Assembly: GCF_024972775.1 (NCBI RefSeq)
Contig: NZ_CP092282.1
Coordinates: 3,683,525-3,747,524, forward strand
Origin: Dehalobacter sp. DCM
GTDB taxonomy: Bacteria > Bacillota > Desulfitobacteriia > Desulfitobacteriales > Syntrophobotulaceae
DNA: 64,000 bases
Direction: 5' to 3'
Part shown: positions 42,828 to 52,518 of the stretch, piece after piece
How the letters are laid out: the number at the start of each line of letters is the position of its first letter
Position numbering within the stretch: the stretch's first letter is position 1
Notes under the pieces: generated by a model
Databases searched by the model: none
The model's input: the letters and a program-made list of their open reading frames with translations, nothing else
Told to the model about the DNA's origin: nothing
Made by a program: the position numbers and the translations under genes

Positions 42828-45191
42828 TTAAGAATGTATTCGTTCACGTTTTGCCCATCTCTCGACAACCTCATAAAATTCACTTGTTTCGATCGGTTTC
42901 GTTAGATAATCATCCATTCCTGCGTTAATACAGGTCTCCTTGACGCCTTTTAAGGCATTCGCAGTCATAGCAATAATCGGTGTATGTGTACCTCTCTGAC
43001 TCTCTATTTGTCTGATTGCTTCCGTTGTTTTGTAGCCATCTAATCCCGGCATCTGACAATCCATAATGATGACATCAAATTCCTGTCTTTGATACGCAGC
43101 GATGGCGGCATACCCATCTTCTGCCAAAACAACGTTCCAGCCTTTTCGCAAGGAAAATTTTTCAATCACCATCCGGATGATCTCATCGTCTTCCACAATG
43201 AGAAGCGTTAACGGCTCGTCTTCGTCCTTCACTTGTAAATCAGGGATTTCATTATTTTTGTCACCTTCTTCAACCACAGGGTTTTCCATTAAACACGAAA
43301 AATAGAATATACTGCCTTCACTCACTTTGCTTTCCACCCATATTTCGCCCTTCATTTCCTGTATCAATCCTTTGCATATGGCTAGCCCAAGTCCGGTACC
43401 GCCATATTTCCGGGTTGTTGAACTGTCTGCTTGCCTAAAGCTTTGAAACAGTCCATTAATTTTTTCAGATGAGATGCCTATTCCTGTGTCTTTGACTGAA
43501 AACTCTAATTTTATTTCTTTGTTGGTGTCATCGTCTGAAATCTTTTTGATTACAAGATTGATTCTGCCTTGATGGGTAAATTTTATGGCGTTTCCGATCA
43601 GATTGGATAATACCTGCCTCAGTTTGAATGGGTCACCGATCAGAATTTCCGGCACATTCTCTTCAATCTGCATCTCGAAGTCAATCGATTTATTGAGGGC
43701 AGCAGGGCTGAATAGCATTTCCAGATTACTGATCAACTCCGCCAAATTAAACTTAACTTTTTCCAGTTCGAGTTTTCTATCTTCAATTTTTGAATAATCC
43801 AGGATATCATTGATAATCTTCAAGAGCAATTCCGAAGATGTCATACAAACTTGAATTAGGTGAAATTGCTCCTCATTTAATTCAGACATTTGCAACAGCT
43901 GCAAAATCCCCATAACACCGGTCATCGGCGTTCTGATTTCATGGGACATATGCGCAAGAAAGTTGCTCTTGGCTCTATTGGCATTTTCTGCTTGTTCTTT
44001 CGCCTTGACTAGCTCAGCTTCAACCTGATAATGCTTTATAATTTCTTCCTCCAGAGTCGCGTTCGTCACAGCCAGTTCCATATTCGAATTGACAAGCTGT
44101 TGGTTAAGGTGTTTAATTTCATCTTCTGCCTGACGCCGGCGTGTGATATCGGCAAAAGTCACGAGACTGGCAATAATTTGTCCGTTTTTATCTTTTACCG
44201 GAGTTCCAAAAACCTCTAGAATGACTTTCTTGCCGTCAGGATGGCGGATGACCATATTATTGATATGACAGCTTACTCCCAGCAACCCCTTAATAATCGG
44301 CATTTCTTCATCCGGATAAGGTTCATTCGTATCTAATTGATACACAGGAAAGGCCTCAGATAGACGCCCTATGCTCGCATCCGTCGAAAAATTACATCCT
44401 GTTAATTTTTTGGCACATTCGTTTGTGATCATCGCTTTGCCTGAAGGTGCCTCAATCATGGTTACGCCGACATTTAGATGGTTTAGCAGCGTATCCATAA
44501 TTTGATTCTTATCCGCCAGGTCACTTTCTATTTTTGTTCGTTCCGCTATTTCCTCCTCGAGCATTGCATTCGTTTCTTCAAGATGAGCGGTTCGATTGGC
44601 AATCAATTCTTCAAGGTCATTATTTATTTTAATCAGTTTATCCTCGATTTTCATTCTCTCGGAAATTTCTTTTTCCAGCTTCTCATTGATTTCTTTCAGC
44701 TGCTCATTTGCTTTTTTATATTGCTGAGTTCTCTCCTGAACTTTCATTTCAAGGCTTCTGTTTAAATTGATGATTTCTGCTTCGGCTTTTGTTTTGTCCG
44801 TAATATCATACACAATGGAATATAGTAATTGCCTGTTATCGATAACCACGGGGCCACTGAAAACTTCAACATTACGGATTTCGCCATGCGACAGCTTATG
44901 TTCAAAGAAGAATTGATGCCTTTTTTCTTTCTTTGCATTTTGCATTTCTTCGAAAATTTGTTCATGGGTGAGCGTATTAATTTGAGTGATATTCATGTTT
45001 AATAGTTTTGTACGAGGATAACCATAAAAATGGCAGGCGGCTTTGTTCGCATCAATAATAGCACCGGTTTCAGGATTGATGAGCAGCATGTTAGAATGAT
45101 TGGTTGTAAACAAACTAGTATACAATGAACCGGATGATTGCGTATTTTCATGTAAATTTCCATTGTTATTGATGATATAATCTTTACTCAT
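42828..45191 (-). CDS. Cytoplasmic hybrid histidine kinase with PAS domains
   Basis: The 787-aa protein has no transmembrane segment. A PAS domain (about 25-135) is followed by a long coiled coil (135-230) and a second PAS (230-350). A second coiled region leads to HisKA with H417 in [14 protein letters not shown], then HATPase (about 525-640) and a C-terminal receiver (about 660-785) with [12 protein letters not shown]. Without a membrane sensor it should read an internal signal, for example redox state. GAGGAG precedes the ATG. It lies inside the redox island, with the DoxX gene downstream and a terminator upstream. Confidence 0.92.
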   Translation of the reverse strand: MSKDYIINNNGNLHENTQSSGSLYTSLFTTNHSNMLLINPETGAIIDANKAACHFYGYPRTKLLNMNITQINTLTHEQIFEEMQNAKKEKRHQFFFEHKLSHGEIRNVEVFSGPVVIDNRQLLYSIVYDITDKTKAEAEIINLNRSLEMKVQERTQQYKKANEQLKEINEKLEKEISERMKIEDKLIKINNDLEELIANRTAHLEETNAMLEEEIAERTKIESDLADKNQIMDTLLNHLNVGVTMIEAPSGKAMITNECAKKLTGCNFSTDASIGRLSEAFPVYQLDTNEPYPDEEMPIIKGLLGVSCHINNMVIRHPDGKKVILEVFGTPVKDKNGQIIASLVTFADITRRRQAEDEIKHLNQQLVNSNMELAVTNATLEEEIIKHYQVEAELVKAKEQAENANRAKSNFLAHMSHEIRTPMTGVMGILQLLQMSELNEEQFHLIQVCMTSSELLLKIINDILDYSKIEDRKLELEKVKFNLAELISNLEMLFSPAALNKSIDFEMQIEENVPEILIGDPFKLRQVLSNLIGNAIKFTHQGRINLVIKKISDDDTNKEIKLEFSVKDTGIGISSEKINGLFQSFRQADSSTTRKYGGTGLGLAICKGLIQEMKGEIWVESKVSEGSIFYFSCLMENPVVEEGDKNNEIPDLQVKDEDEPLTLLIVEDDEIIRMVIEKFSLRKGWNVVLAEDGYAAIAAYQRQEFDVIIMDCQMPGLDGYKTTEAIRQIESQRGTHTPIIAMTANALKGVKETCINAGMDDYLTKPIETSEFYEVVERWAKRERIHS

Positions 45192-45241
45192 AAGAATGAC
45201 TCCTCGAATCGTGATTCACAAAACGGCTGTTTATCTACCGG

Positions 45242-45284
45242 AAAATAAAGGTCAGAGCGGCTAAAGACGTCTGACCTTTATTTT
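45242..45284. terminator. Terminator after the SOD-like gene
   Basis: A perfect 15-bp stem (AAAATAAAGGTCAGA at 45242-45256 with its inverse at 45270-45284) has T/A tracts on both sides, so it can act in both directions. Confidence 0.85.
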
Positions 45285-45293
45285 ATGTTTACC

Positions 45294-45761
45294 CTAAATA
45301 TAATTTTTCACTATTGCTTTAAATGCATTTTCAAGATTCTTCCAGTCCACTTGCTCCCACCACTCTACTACCCCGAGGGTTCGCTTATTTTTTAACTGAA
45401 TAGAATGTTCATGTCTCCAAATATCGATTGCTAAAATAGGTATAACTCCCCATTCATCAAGTTCCTCAATCTTCGTAGCTTGTACAATTTCTAAATCTCT
45501 GAAGTATGGACTCCAAACCAATAGGGTCAAGCCGATTCCCTTACCTGCAACTGCTGTTGCCGTAAACTTATTTTTAAAATTCTCGAAAGAACCAAAATCT
45601 TTAATCATGCATTGTTCTAAACTCTTTTGCACAGTTCTACTTTTTCCAGTGCGAATACCCTTTCTTTTGGCAAAACGGTTATCAATTCCGTCGTCACCGT
45701 AATGTTCAGGGGGTTCAGGGGATTCATTGGCATAAGGCAGATGATATAGTTTTGCTAACAA
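45294..45761 (-). CDS. Truncated Fe/Mn superoxide-dismutase-like protein
   Basis: The C-terminal domain is clearly SOD-like: KDFGSFENFKNKFTATAVAG, then PILAIDIWRHEHSIQLKNKR and VEWWEQVDW, with metal ligands D113 and H117 (numbering from TTG 45761). The N-terminal helical hairpin that carries the other two His ligands (HHxxH and the later His) is missing; only LYHLPYANESPEPPEHYG resembles the usual start. The start TTG 45761 has a perfect RBS (AAAGGAGGAG) 6-8 nt upstream, so the short form is real and not a mis-called start. With half of the metal site gone, normal dismutase activity is doubtful. H7 and H20 could be substitute ligands. Confidence 0.75.
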   Translation of the reverse strand: MLAKLYHLPYANESPEPPEHYGDDGIDNRFAKRKGIRTGKSRTVQKSLEQCMIKDFGSFENFKNKFTATAVAGKGIGLTLLVWSPYFRDLEIVQATKIEELDEWGVIPILAIDIWRHEHSIQLKNKRTLGVVEWWEQVDWKNLENAFKAIVKNYI

Positions 45762-45876
45762 ATTAATCTCCTCCTTTAATTGACCTTTTAACTTGTTTAC
45801 TTTTGTCTGACAGGCGTATCGAATGATTCGCATATATTGCTAAGTGAATGATGCCTATATGAGATGATAGCAAAGA

Positions 45877-45900
45877 AAAATGTCATTATTATGACATTTT
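45877..45900 (-). promoter_or_regulatory. CRP/FNR-type operator C (TGTCA-N6-TGACA)
   Basis: The half-sites (45881-45885, 45892-45896), spacer TTATTA and flanks are the same as at site A. A -10-like CATATA (rc of 45856-45861) is centred exactly 30 bp downstream towards the SOD-like gene. Confidence 0.7.
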
Positions 45901-46084
45901 TCTTTTATTTATACGCTATTCTATTTCCTTGTGGAATTATTTTTGCCTGCAGGAATTTCCAGAACATACTCTCTCCACTTTTATTATACCAAAAACATTT
46001 CTTGAATTATATTCTTATAATTATCATTTATTTTGTGTAAGATAGACATTATCATCAATCAGTTTAATCTAGGGGGATGTACGA

Positions 46085-48370
46085 TTGGAACAAAATCGGC
46101 ATGATCGGGATTTTGAAATCAGGCACCTGGAGCAGGTGCTGACTGTAGCCCGGGAACAATTGGATGCTGTCCTTCTCGCGAACGAGGAAAACAAAGAGGC
46201 CATTATTGCCGCGAAAATCGATATGTGGGAGGATACGTCCCGCTCGATCTCCGGCCTTTGGCAGATGGAAAACTTCCATGAGCTCGTCGAATTGAGCCAG
46301 TACGCCAATTCGGTGTCGGAACGGGTATCCGATTATGAACGGGATAACGCTAAAATCCTGACCTTAAAACGGTTGCTTGATTCTCCCTACTTTGCGCGGA
46401 TCGATATGAAGTTCGAAGAGGAGGATGCCTTTGAGCCTGTTTATATCGGACGTTCTTCGCTGCAGAAAGATCTAACCCGGGAAATGATGATTTATGACTG
46501 GCGCTCTCCCATCGCCAGTGTCTTTTACCGCTTTGGCCCGGGGAAAGTGTCCTATGCGTCGCCGGGCGGAGAGATAACAGGAGAGGTTAATTTAAAACGC
46601 CAATACGAGATTAAAAATGGTACTCTGGCCTATTATTTCGATGCGGATGTTCACATCATTGACGAATTCCTGCGTCGGCTCCTTTCTCAAAATGCTTCCG
46701 CCACCATGAAAACCATCGTCGAAACGATTCAGAAAGACCAGGATCTGATTATCCGCGATCTGGAAATGGATGTGCTGATGGTTCAGGGATCAGCGGGCAG
46801 CGGCAAAACATCGGTCGCGCTGCATCGCGCGGCATATCTGATGTACCGGGGGCTGGCGGCCAAGCTGACGGCTAACGAGATTGTGATTATTTCACCGAAC
46901 TCCCTCTTCGAACAGTACATCGTCAACGTCCTGCCGGAGCTGGGAGAAAAGAATATTCGGTCGCTGGTATTTGAAGATATCTTCAGCAACGTTTTACAAC
47001 GTGAGTCTATCCAAAGCAGGAATCACTATTGGGAAGTTCTGCTCTCCTCCGGTGTATATGACGAAACGCCAGGGCATAGCAACGGTTCTATCGTCGGTCA
47101 ATACAACGGCTCTATTGTTCAAAGAAGTATGGCCTTTAAAAGCTCAGGCTTGTTTGCAGAGATCTTACGGCGGTTTATTAAAGACTTGCCCCTTCGCTGG
47201 CTGCCGTTTGCCGATATTTATTATGACGGTAAGGTTATTGCCAGCAAACAATGGCTGAAGGCTAAAATTCTCAAGAGCAATCACGAATTCCTGTTGGGTG
47301 TGCGTTTAAAGCAATTGGAGGAATCCCTTTGGCAACGAATCCATGAGCTGCGCCCCAGCCGTCTGGCCAAGTTAAAAAACTTTATTTCTGCCAAGCCGAT
47401 CCACGAATTTGAAGTCAACGAAGTAGCGCGCCGTATATCCATTCTCGAAAGTTCGGCCCTGCGCAAAAAAATCCGTCAGTTTACCGAGCTGGACGCTCTG
47501 GAACTCTACCGGAAGCTTTTTGCGGATAACGACTATTTTTATCAGTTGGCCAAAGGGCTGACGCTGCCTGATGGTATCGCAGAGATTATCGCCTATACCC
47601 GGGAAAACCTGCAAAAAGAGGCGCTGCTCTATGATGATGCACTGGCCCTGACTTTTCTTCATTTAAACACCAAAGGATATTCGGGTTATCTCGATATCAA
47701 ACAGGTGGTTGTGGATGAAGCACAGGATTATGATCCCCTTCATTTTGAAATACTTCACGCTCTGTTTCCCAGAGCGCGGTATACCATCCTTGGCGATACC
47801 CATCAGACTATCGGCAAACGGGAAGACGCGGCACTCTATGACGAGATCAGCCGAATATTTGCCAAGCCGAAATCCATGCGGGTGATTCTCGACAAAAGCT
47901 TTCGCTCGACCAGGGAGATCGTGGCCTACAGCGCCAGATTCCTGGACCAGGATGTCCTGAGCGAGTGTTTTGGCCGCAGCGGCGATACACCTGCTGTACT
48001 CGCGGCACCCGACCAGGCAGCTCTGGCAGCTCTCCTGCTGGCGGAAATCGCCACGTGCCGGGAGAAGGGTTACCAATCGATCGGGTTAATTTGTAAAACG
48101 GAGCATGACGCCCTTTCCTGGTATGAACAGCTCAAGGACCAAAGCGAAATGACACTGCTCAAAGGGGACGTTCCTTTTGCGTTAAGCGGCGTTTTCCTAA
48201 TCCCGGTTTATCTGGCCAAAGGCTTGGAATTTGATGCCGTCCTCGTCTGTGACGTCGATCACGCGCATTATCACCGCGCAGATGACCGACACCTGTTATA
48301 TATTGCCTGTACGCGGGCGCTGCATAGACTGAACCTGTTTTATACCGGGGAGATGAGTCCGCTTTTATAG
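46085..48370 (+). CDS. helD: HelD-like RNA polymerase recycling helicase
   Basis: This superfamily 1 ATPase frees stalled RNA polymerase. The N-terminal coiled coil (about residues 1-85) is HelD-like, and YIGRSSLQ...IYDWRSPIASVFY is the HelD signature. Walker A VQGSAGSGKTSVALHR has G235-K241-T242, Walker B is VVVDEAQDY, and motif IV-VI elements (LDKSFRSTREIV, YIACTRALHRL) follow. Start TTG 46085 has AGGGGGA 7 nt upstream. Length (761 aa) fits the family. It is monocistronic. HelD homologs can confer rifampicin tolerance, which is known for the family and not shown here. Confidence 0.9.
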   Translation: MEQNRHDRDFEIRHLEQVLTVAREQLDAVLLANEENKEAIIAAKIDMWEDTSRSISGLWQMENFHELVELSQYANSVSERVSDYERDNAKILTLKRLLDSPYFARIDMKFEEEDAFEPVYIGRSSLQKDLTREMMIYDWRSPIASVFYRFGPGKVSYASPGGEITGEVNLKRQYEIKNGTLAYYFDADVHIIDEFLRRLLSQNASATMKTIVETIQKDQDLIIRDLEMDVLMVQGSAGSGKTSVALHRAAYLMYRGLAAKLTANEIVIISPNSLFEQYIVNVLPELGEKNIRSLVFEDIFSNVLQRESIQSRNHYWEVLLSSGVYDETPGHSNGSIVGQYNGSIVQRSMAFKSSGLFAEILRRFIKDLPLRWLPFADIYYDGKVIASKQWLKAKILKSNHEFLLGVRLKQLEESLWQRIHELRPSRLAKLKNFISAKPIHEFEVNEVARRISILESSALRKKIRQFTELDALELYRKLFADNDYFYQLAKGLTLPDGIAEIIAYTRENLQKEALLYDDALALTFLHLNTKGYSGYLDIKQVVVDEAQDYDPLHFEILHALFPRARYTILGDTHQTIGKREDAALYDEISRIFAKPKSMRVILDKSFRSTREIVAYSARFLDQDVLSECFGRSGDTPAVLAAPDQAALAALLLAEIATCREKGYQSIGLICKTEHDALSWYEQLKDQSEMTLLKGDVPFALSGVFLIPVYLAKGLEFDAVLVCDVDHAHYHRADDRHLLYIACTRALHRLNLFYTGEMSPLL

Positions 48371-48462
48371 ACGGCTTACCATTACGTGCATATCGTGTTT
48401 TATTGTTTCCAATCAAAAACAGATGTCCTGATCACACCATATGTGCAGATGATTATTTGGCA

Positions 48463-49203
48463 TTAGACGTTATCGTCAGGTTGTATGCCGAATTTAGTCC
48501 GGATATCCGTAACTCTGTACTGTGTGATTTCCGCAATTAAATCATATGGAATCGGTTCGGACTGCGGAAATTGGATCGCGCCTTTGGTTGTTTTATAACC
48601 CGTGAGCTTAGGAGCAAAGTCACGCATCGCCTTCTCGCCGGGATACAGTCCGATGTGGTTTTTGGCCGCAGCAAAATGGATCAGGTTTTCCTTTTGCCAG
48701 AAGGTTGGCATTTGCCAGCTGATCTTTTCCTGAGCTTCCGGAGCTGCTTGACGGATGGTCTGCCGGATTTGCTGAAGGCGTTCCCGCACATCTTCCGGGA
48801 ACAGCGCAATGTATTTGTCAATCGTGGCATAGTGCGGTTTTTCTGCGGGATCTTTACGCGGGCGGTTCGACTGCGTCAGCGCATAGGCCCGGGTGATCCG
48901 TTCGATCACTACCGGAAATGAATCATTGTCCGTCACCTCGAAGTAATGGGCCACCCGGTTTTTGGATGTCTGCACGACTTTGGTGGGTTCCCATTCGTCA
49001 TGGATGACATCGGAAGCAAAACCAACCACCATGCAGTCCTTTTTGGCGCTCACCTCAGCGAACGTGGTGGTATGCTTCCAGAGCACGGCACTTGTTGTCT
49101 CATATTCCTCAAATGGACCGAGCTTGACCTGCGCCATGCTGCGGAGTTGTTCATAAAGCGGCAGCCACTTGGCCCGGACGCCGGAAAATACGTGATTTGT
49201 CAT
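48463..49203 (-). CDS. DUF5655/DUF1801-type two-domain protein
   Basis: The N-terminal half (about residues 1-110) resembles DUF5655, including KHTTTFAEVSAKK and HYFEVTDNDSFPVVIE. The C-terminal half is a YdhG/DUF1801 frataxin-like fold: YIALFPEDVRERLQQIRQTI, ISWQMPTFW, FAAAKNHIGLYPG and AIQFPQSEPIPYDLIAEI. GGATGG precedes the ATG. The molecular role is unknown. A remnant of a sister gene lies at 34650. The flanking gap 49204-49374 shows nothing. Confidence 0.82.
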   Translation of the reverse strand: MTNHVFSGVRAKWLPLYEQLRSMAQVKLGPFEEYETTSAVLWKHTTTFAEVSAKKDCMVVGFASDVIHDEWEPTKVVQTSKNRVAHYFEVTDNDSFPVVIERITRAYALTQSNRPRKDPAEKPHYATIDKYIALFPEDVRERLQQIRQTIRQAAPEAQEKISWQMPTFWQKENLIHFAAAKNHIGLYPGEKAMRDFAPKLTGYKTTKGAIQFPQSEPIPYDLIAEITQYRVTDIRTKFGIQPDDNV

Positions 49204-49374
49204 GTTCCATCCATCCTTCGAATAATAACTCTTACTGAATCATTAGAAGATTCTTTCGCTTAATTATACCAAAATATTCTTATAAGTATGTATTTAGATA
49301 ATGTCGCTGATAACAATCATAATTAGACGTTAACGCAGGCCCTTGAAGCCACTTATCAAAAAAAGAGCGATAAA

Positions 49375-49420
49375 AAAGTCCTTTTTCCGCGGTAAAACTA
49401 TCAACGGGAAAAAGGACTTT
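49375..49420 (-). terminator. Terminator of the flotillin operon
   Basis: A perfect 14-bp stem pairs AAAGTCCTTTTTCC (49375-49388) with its inverse (49407-49420), and A/T tracts follow on the minus strand. It ends the pspA-nfeD-flotillin transcript. Confidence 0.85.
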
Positions 49421-49455
49421 CTTATAAACCATCATAGGGCTCTCAGGAATTAACC

Positions 49456-50970
49456 CTAAAATTCACTATTTACCTTATTCGGAACTGTGACCTTATCTAA
49501 ATCCTCGTTAATCGGTTCGCCGGTAAGGCGTTTAATCATTTTTTCCAGGTCAAAGCCGGATACATTTTTTAGCATCTCCGGAGCAGTAGCCATAAGGGAA
49601 GTAACATAGTTGCTGACTCGCGCCGCTCCTTGCCCGTTGCCGGTATCCACGACGGTCAGCTTGTCGATGGCTTGCAGCGGCTCGGCAATTCTGGCAGCCA
49701 GTTCCGGCAGCATTTTAACGATAATATCCAGCACGGCCGCTTCGCCGTACTTCGCGAAGGCCTCGGCCAGTTTTTGCTTGGCCTCAGCTTCAGCCAGACC
49801 TTTCAATCGAATAACTTCCGCTTCGGCTGTCCCTTTTGCTTTTTCTGCTTCGGCAATAGCTAAACCTTCCAGGCGTTTTTGTTCGGCATTGGCCTTTGCT
49901 TCAGCTTCGATTTTATATTTGAGGGCGTCCGCTTCCCGCATATTTTTGGCTTTCGTAGCTTCAGCCGCTTGTTCTACCGAATACCTGTCGGCGTCGGCTT
50001 TTTTCTTGACTTCAGCATCGTACTGTTTTTCCCGGCGCTGGATTTCTTTTTCTTCAAGCTCAATTTCCTTTTCCTTTTTAACGATGGCAACTTTCATTTG
50101 TTCTTCCGTGACCTGCTGCTGCGAACGTGCTTCCTGTATGAAATAGGCTTGATCAGCTTCAGCCTTAGCCGTATCCTGATCTTTCTTGAAGGAAGCAACC
50201 TTCAGCTCTTTTTCCTTATTGGCTTCGGCGATATTGGTATCCCGAAGCAGCTCGGCCTTCTGGCCTTCTTCAGCAGCTTTGGCTTTCTGAATCCGGGCAT
50301 CCCGGATGGCTTGTGCTTCCGCGACTTCAGCATCCCGTTTCACAGCGGCGATCCGCGGTTTACCCAGAGCTTCCAGGTAACCGTTTCTGTCTCGGATATC
50401 CTTAATTGTAAAGGATACAATCTGCAGGCCCATTTTTTTCAGGTCTTTGGCCGCCACACCCTGCACTTCCTGGGCAAATTTATCCCGGTTGCGGTAGACT
50501 TCTTCCACCGTCATGGTTCCCAAGATGGCTCTTAAGTGGCCTTCAAGAACTTCCTGGGCTTCCTGCTGCAGGGCTTCGGTGGGTTTGCCCATGAATTGCT
50601 CGGCTGCCGTTGCTACATCTTCAACAGAGCCGCCAATCTTGATGATGGCCACCCCATCGGCCATCACCGGCACACCCTGTTCCGTATAGACTTCCGGTGT
50701 TGTTACATCCAATTTATGAGATAAGAGGGAGATAAACTCGGCTTGCTGGAATACAGGGAGGATAAAGGCACCTCCGCCGCGGACAATTTTTATGCGACGT
50801 CCTGATTCATCCGTATGGACATTTTTACGACCCAGATAGGATCCGGTAACAATCATCGCCTCATCAGGCCCGACTGTCTTATATCTGGCCCAAAAGGCCA
50901 AGCCCAGCACAATAAGTACGACGATAACAATAATGGGAATAGAAATTAACCCAGAAATAAAACTAAACAT
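49456..50970 (-). CDS. floT: Flotillin-family membrane scaffold protein
   Basis: An N-terminal hydrophobic hairpin (about residues 3-28) anchors the protein. A PHB/SPFH domain (about 35-210) follows, then a long coiled coil rich in E, A and K (210-420), and a C-terminal flotillin tail (VVDTGNGQGAARVSNYVTSL). Flotillins organise membrane microdomains with NfeD partners and help membrane stress adaptation. It follows the NfeD gene by 24 bp. The layout matches B. subtilis yuaF-floT (yuaG). Confidence 0.93.
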   Translation of the reverse strand: MFSFISGLISIPIIVIVVLIVLGLAFWARYKTVGPDEAMIVTGSYLGRKNVHTDESGRRIKIVRGGGAFILPVFQQAEFISLLSHKLDVTTPEVYTEQGVPVMADGVAIIKIGGSVEDVATAAEQFMGKPTEALQQEAQEVLEGHLRAILGTMTVEEVYRNRDKFAQEVQGVAAKDLKKMGLQIVSFTIKDIRDRNGYLEALGKPRIAAVKRDAEVAEAQAIRDARIQKAKAAEEGQKAELLRDTNIAEANKEKELKVASFKKDQDTAKAEADQAYFIQEARSQQQVTEEQMKVAIVKKEKEIELEEKEIQRREKQYDAEVKKKADADRYSVEQAAEATKAKNMREADALKYKIEAEAKANAEQKRLEGLAIAEAEKAKGTAEAEVIRLKGLAEAEAKQKLAEAFAKYGEAAVLDIIVKMLPELAARIAEPLQAIDKLTVVDTGNGQGAARVSNYVTSLMATAPEMLKNVSGFDLEKMIKRLTGEPINEDLDKVTVPNKVNSEF

Positions 50971-50994
50971 GCTTTTTCCTCCAATATTAAAATA

Positions 50995-51519
50995 TTATTC
51001 AAAGGGGAAAACGTAGAGTATCCTGTCTTTCACCTCACCGACTACGACTTTTGTTCCGGCAGGTATTTCGGCGTGATCCATATTAGCGGCAATTTGATTG
51101 GTCAGACCGGCTCCGATTTTAATGACGACTTCGCCATACCCTTCCACCGGGATGGGAACGGAGACTTCGCCAATTTTGCCGACAAGATCATTTATCGAAA
51201 AACCGGTGGAATTTTCACAGTTTTTCATTGGTTTAACATAGGCAAAGTAAACGATAATCGAGACGACAATAGCAACGGCCAGAGAAATAACAGCAACGGA
51301 CAAGGGTTCCAAACGCGTATAGCGGCTCAGCATGATTCCGGAACCGCCCAAAACGGTAATCCCTCCGACTAAAACCATCGGCTGCAAGAAGTCCAGGTGG
51401 TCCATGGCGAGGACGTCGAAGACGCCATCAAGAAAATTACCCAAAATATCTCCGAAGATAATGGTTACAAGAGCAAATAGCACCCCTCCGATCAAACATA
51501 CCCAGTAAAACTCAAGCAT
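50995..51519 (-). CDS. NfeD-family membrane protein
   Basis: Three transmembrane helices (about residues 5-25, 45-70 and 78-98) are followed by a C-terminal OB-fold (GKIGEVSVPIPVEGYGEVVI, KVVVGEVKDRILYVFPFE), the NfeD soluble domain. It is the usual partner of flotillin (YuaF type). The RBS is AGGGAGGGG. It lies between the PspA and flotillin genes in one operon. Confidence 0.9.
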   Translation of the reverse strand: MLEFYWVCLIGGVLFALVTIIFGDILGNFLDGVFDVLAMDHLDFLQPMVLVGGITVLGGSGIMLSRYTRLEPLSVAVISLAVAIVVSIIVYFAYVKPMKNCENSTGFSINDLVGKIGEVSVPIPVEGYGEVVIKIGAGLTNQIAANMDHAEIPAGTKVVVGEVKDRILYVFPFE

Positions 51520-51555
51520 ACTTACCCCTCCCTATGTATTTTACCAAATTTTAAC

Positions 51556-52239
51556 TCAAAAGGAAGGGTCTTCTTTTAGAATACTATTCTTTAAGGCTGC
51601 CATTTCGATTTCGATGCTCGCTTGTTCATTCCCTAATGCCTCGAGTTCCCGGTCCAGGCTAACATTAATTCCCGCCAATTCGCTTACGGCTTGAGCTTCA
51701 GCCTCCATCCGGAAGACTTTATCTTCCATCCGTTCAAAATTGCGACGTGTGTCGTTCCTGCCCAGGCCGCTTTGGACCCCATAGATTTCTTTTTTGGCTT
51801 TTGCCGATTGGGCTCTCGCCGCCAAATTATCCCGTTTGAATCGCAGTTTTTCGTATTCGTTTTTCATTTCCCGCAGTTGAGTCTTGAGTTGTTCGGCTAT
51901 GCTATCGCTGCTCTCATATTCCCGCCGGTAATCCGCTGCTTTTGCTTGATGTATTCTCTTATCTTCCAGTGCTTTTCTGGCCAGGTCTTCCCGATCTCTT
52001 TTTAAGGCTTCAACCGCTTGACTCTCCCGTTTTTCGACAAGGGCAAGGGCATCGTCCAGCTGCGCTTTAAACTTCCTGGCTATGGCTAACTGTCGGGCTG
52101 CGGCACATTCCGCATCGGCCATATCTTCTTCCATATCCCGCAGATACTGATCCAGTAGCTTTTCGGGATCTTCGGTCTTATCCAGGAGGGAATTCAGATT
52201 TGCCCGGATATTATCGCTCACTCTTTTAAATAAACTCAT
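51556..52239 (-). CDS. pspA: PspA/IM30-family membrane-stress protein
   Basis: The 227-aa protein is almost all coiled-coil helix (NSLLDKTEDPEKLLDQYLRD MEEDM, then RQLAIARKFKAQLDDA) and matches PspA/LiaH. ESCRT-III-like rods of this family protect the inner membrane from proton leakage. AAAGGAG precedes the ATG. It leads the operon with NfeD and flotillin. Two GTAGT-N7-ACTAC repeats in its upstream region may control it. Confidence 0.93.
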   Translation of the reverse strand: MSLFKRVSDNIRANLNSLLDKTEDPEKLLDQYLRDMEEDMADAECAAARQLAIARKFKAQLDDALALVEKRESQAVEALKRDREDLARKALEDKRIHQAKAADYRREYESSDSIAEQLKTQLREMKNEYEKLRFKRDNLAARAQSAKAKKEIYGVQSGLGRNDTRRNFERMEDKVFRMEAEAQAVSELAGINVSLDRELEALGNEQASIEIEMAALKNSILKEDPSF

Positions 52240-52360
52240 TGTTCAGCACTCCTTTCCTAATTAAACCTATTCCGTAGGTATTTTCTCTAAACCTCCTTTT
52301 CCAGCGTAACAAGAATATCGACATATATAATTTACAACATGGTTACATAAACCTCAACAT

Positions 52361-52377
52361 GTAGTTTTAATTACTAC
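52361..52377. promoter_or_regulatory. Repeat operator 1 (GTAGT-N7-ACTAC)
   Basis: GTAGT (52361-52365) and ACTAC (52373-52377) are separated by 7 bp. The same arrangement recurs at 52434, 73 bp away, which is seven helical turns. It lies in the divergent region between pspA and the DUF1836 gene. Confidence 0.5.
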
Positions 52378-52433
52378 GTTCCTTTAAAGTTATTTTCCTT
52401 TATCTACCTCATGCTTTCTCCTCCGCACGCAAT

Positions 52434-52450
52434 GTAGTATCATTTACTAC
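52434..52450. promoter_or_regulatory. Repeat operator 2 (GTAGT-N7-ACTAC)
   Basis: GTAGT (52434-52438) and ACTAC (52446-52450) lie in a 9-bp perfect inverted repeat (AATGTAGTA/TACTACATT). It is placed about 20 bp upstream of the -35 of the DUF1836 gene, so it can affect both divergent units. Confidence 0.55.
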
Positions 52451-52470
52451 ATTAAATAGCATTATATATC

Positions 52471-52499
52471 TTGTCTAATAGTAACTATTTCTCTATAAT
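52471..52499 (+). promoter_or_regulatory. Promoter of the DUF1836 gene
   Basis: TTGTCT (52471-52476), a 17-bp spacer and a perfect TATAAT (52494-52499) make a good sigma-A promoter. The spacer holds AATAGTAACTATT, a near-palindrome that a repressor could cover. Confidence 0.65.
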
Positions 52500-52518
52500 A
52501 CAATTGAGGTGAACAATC

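Noticed and set aside
45762..45833. Longer N-terminus for the SOD-like protein starting at ATG 45833
   Set aside because: No ribosome-binding site precedes 45833, whereas TTG 45761 has a perfect one, and the extra 24 residues do not resemble the SOD N-terminus.
49879..50535. Phe-rich plus-strand frame opposite the flotillin gene
   Set aside because: It arises from the Glu/Lys/Ala-rich coiled-coil codons of flotillin on the other strand.
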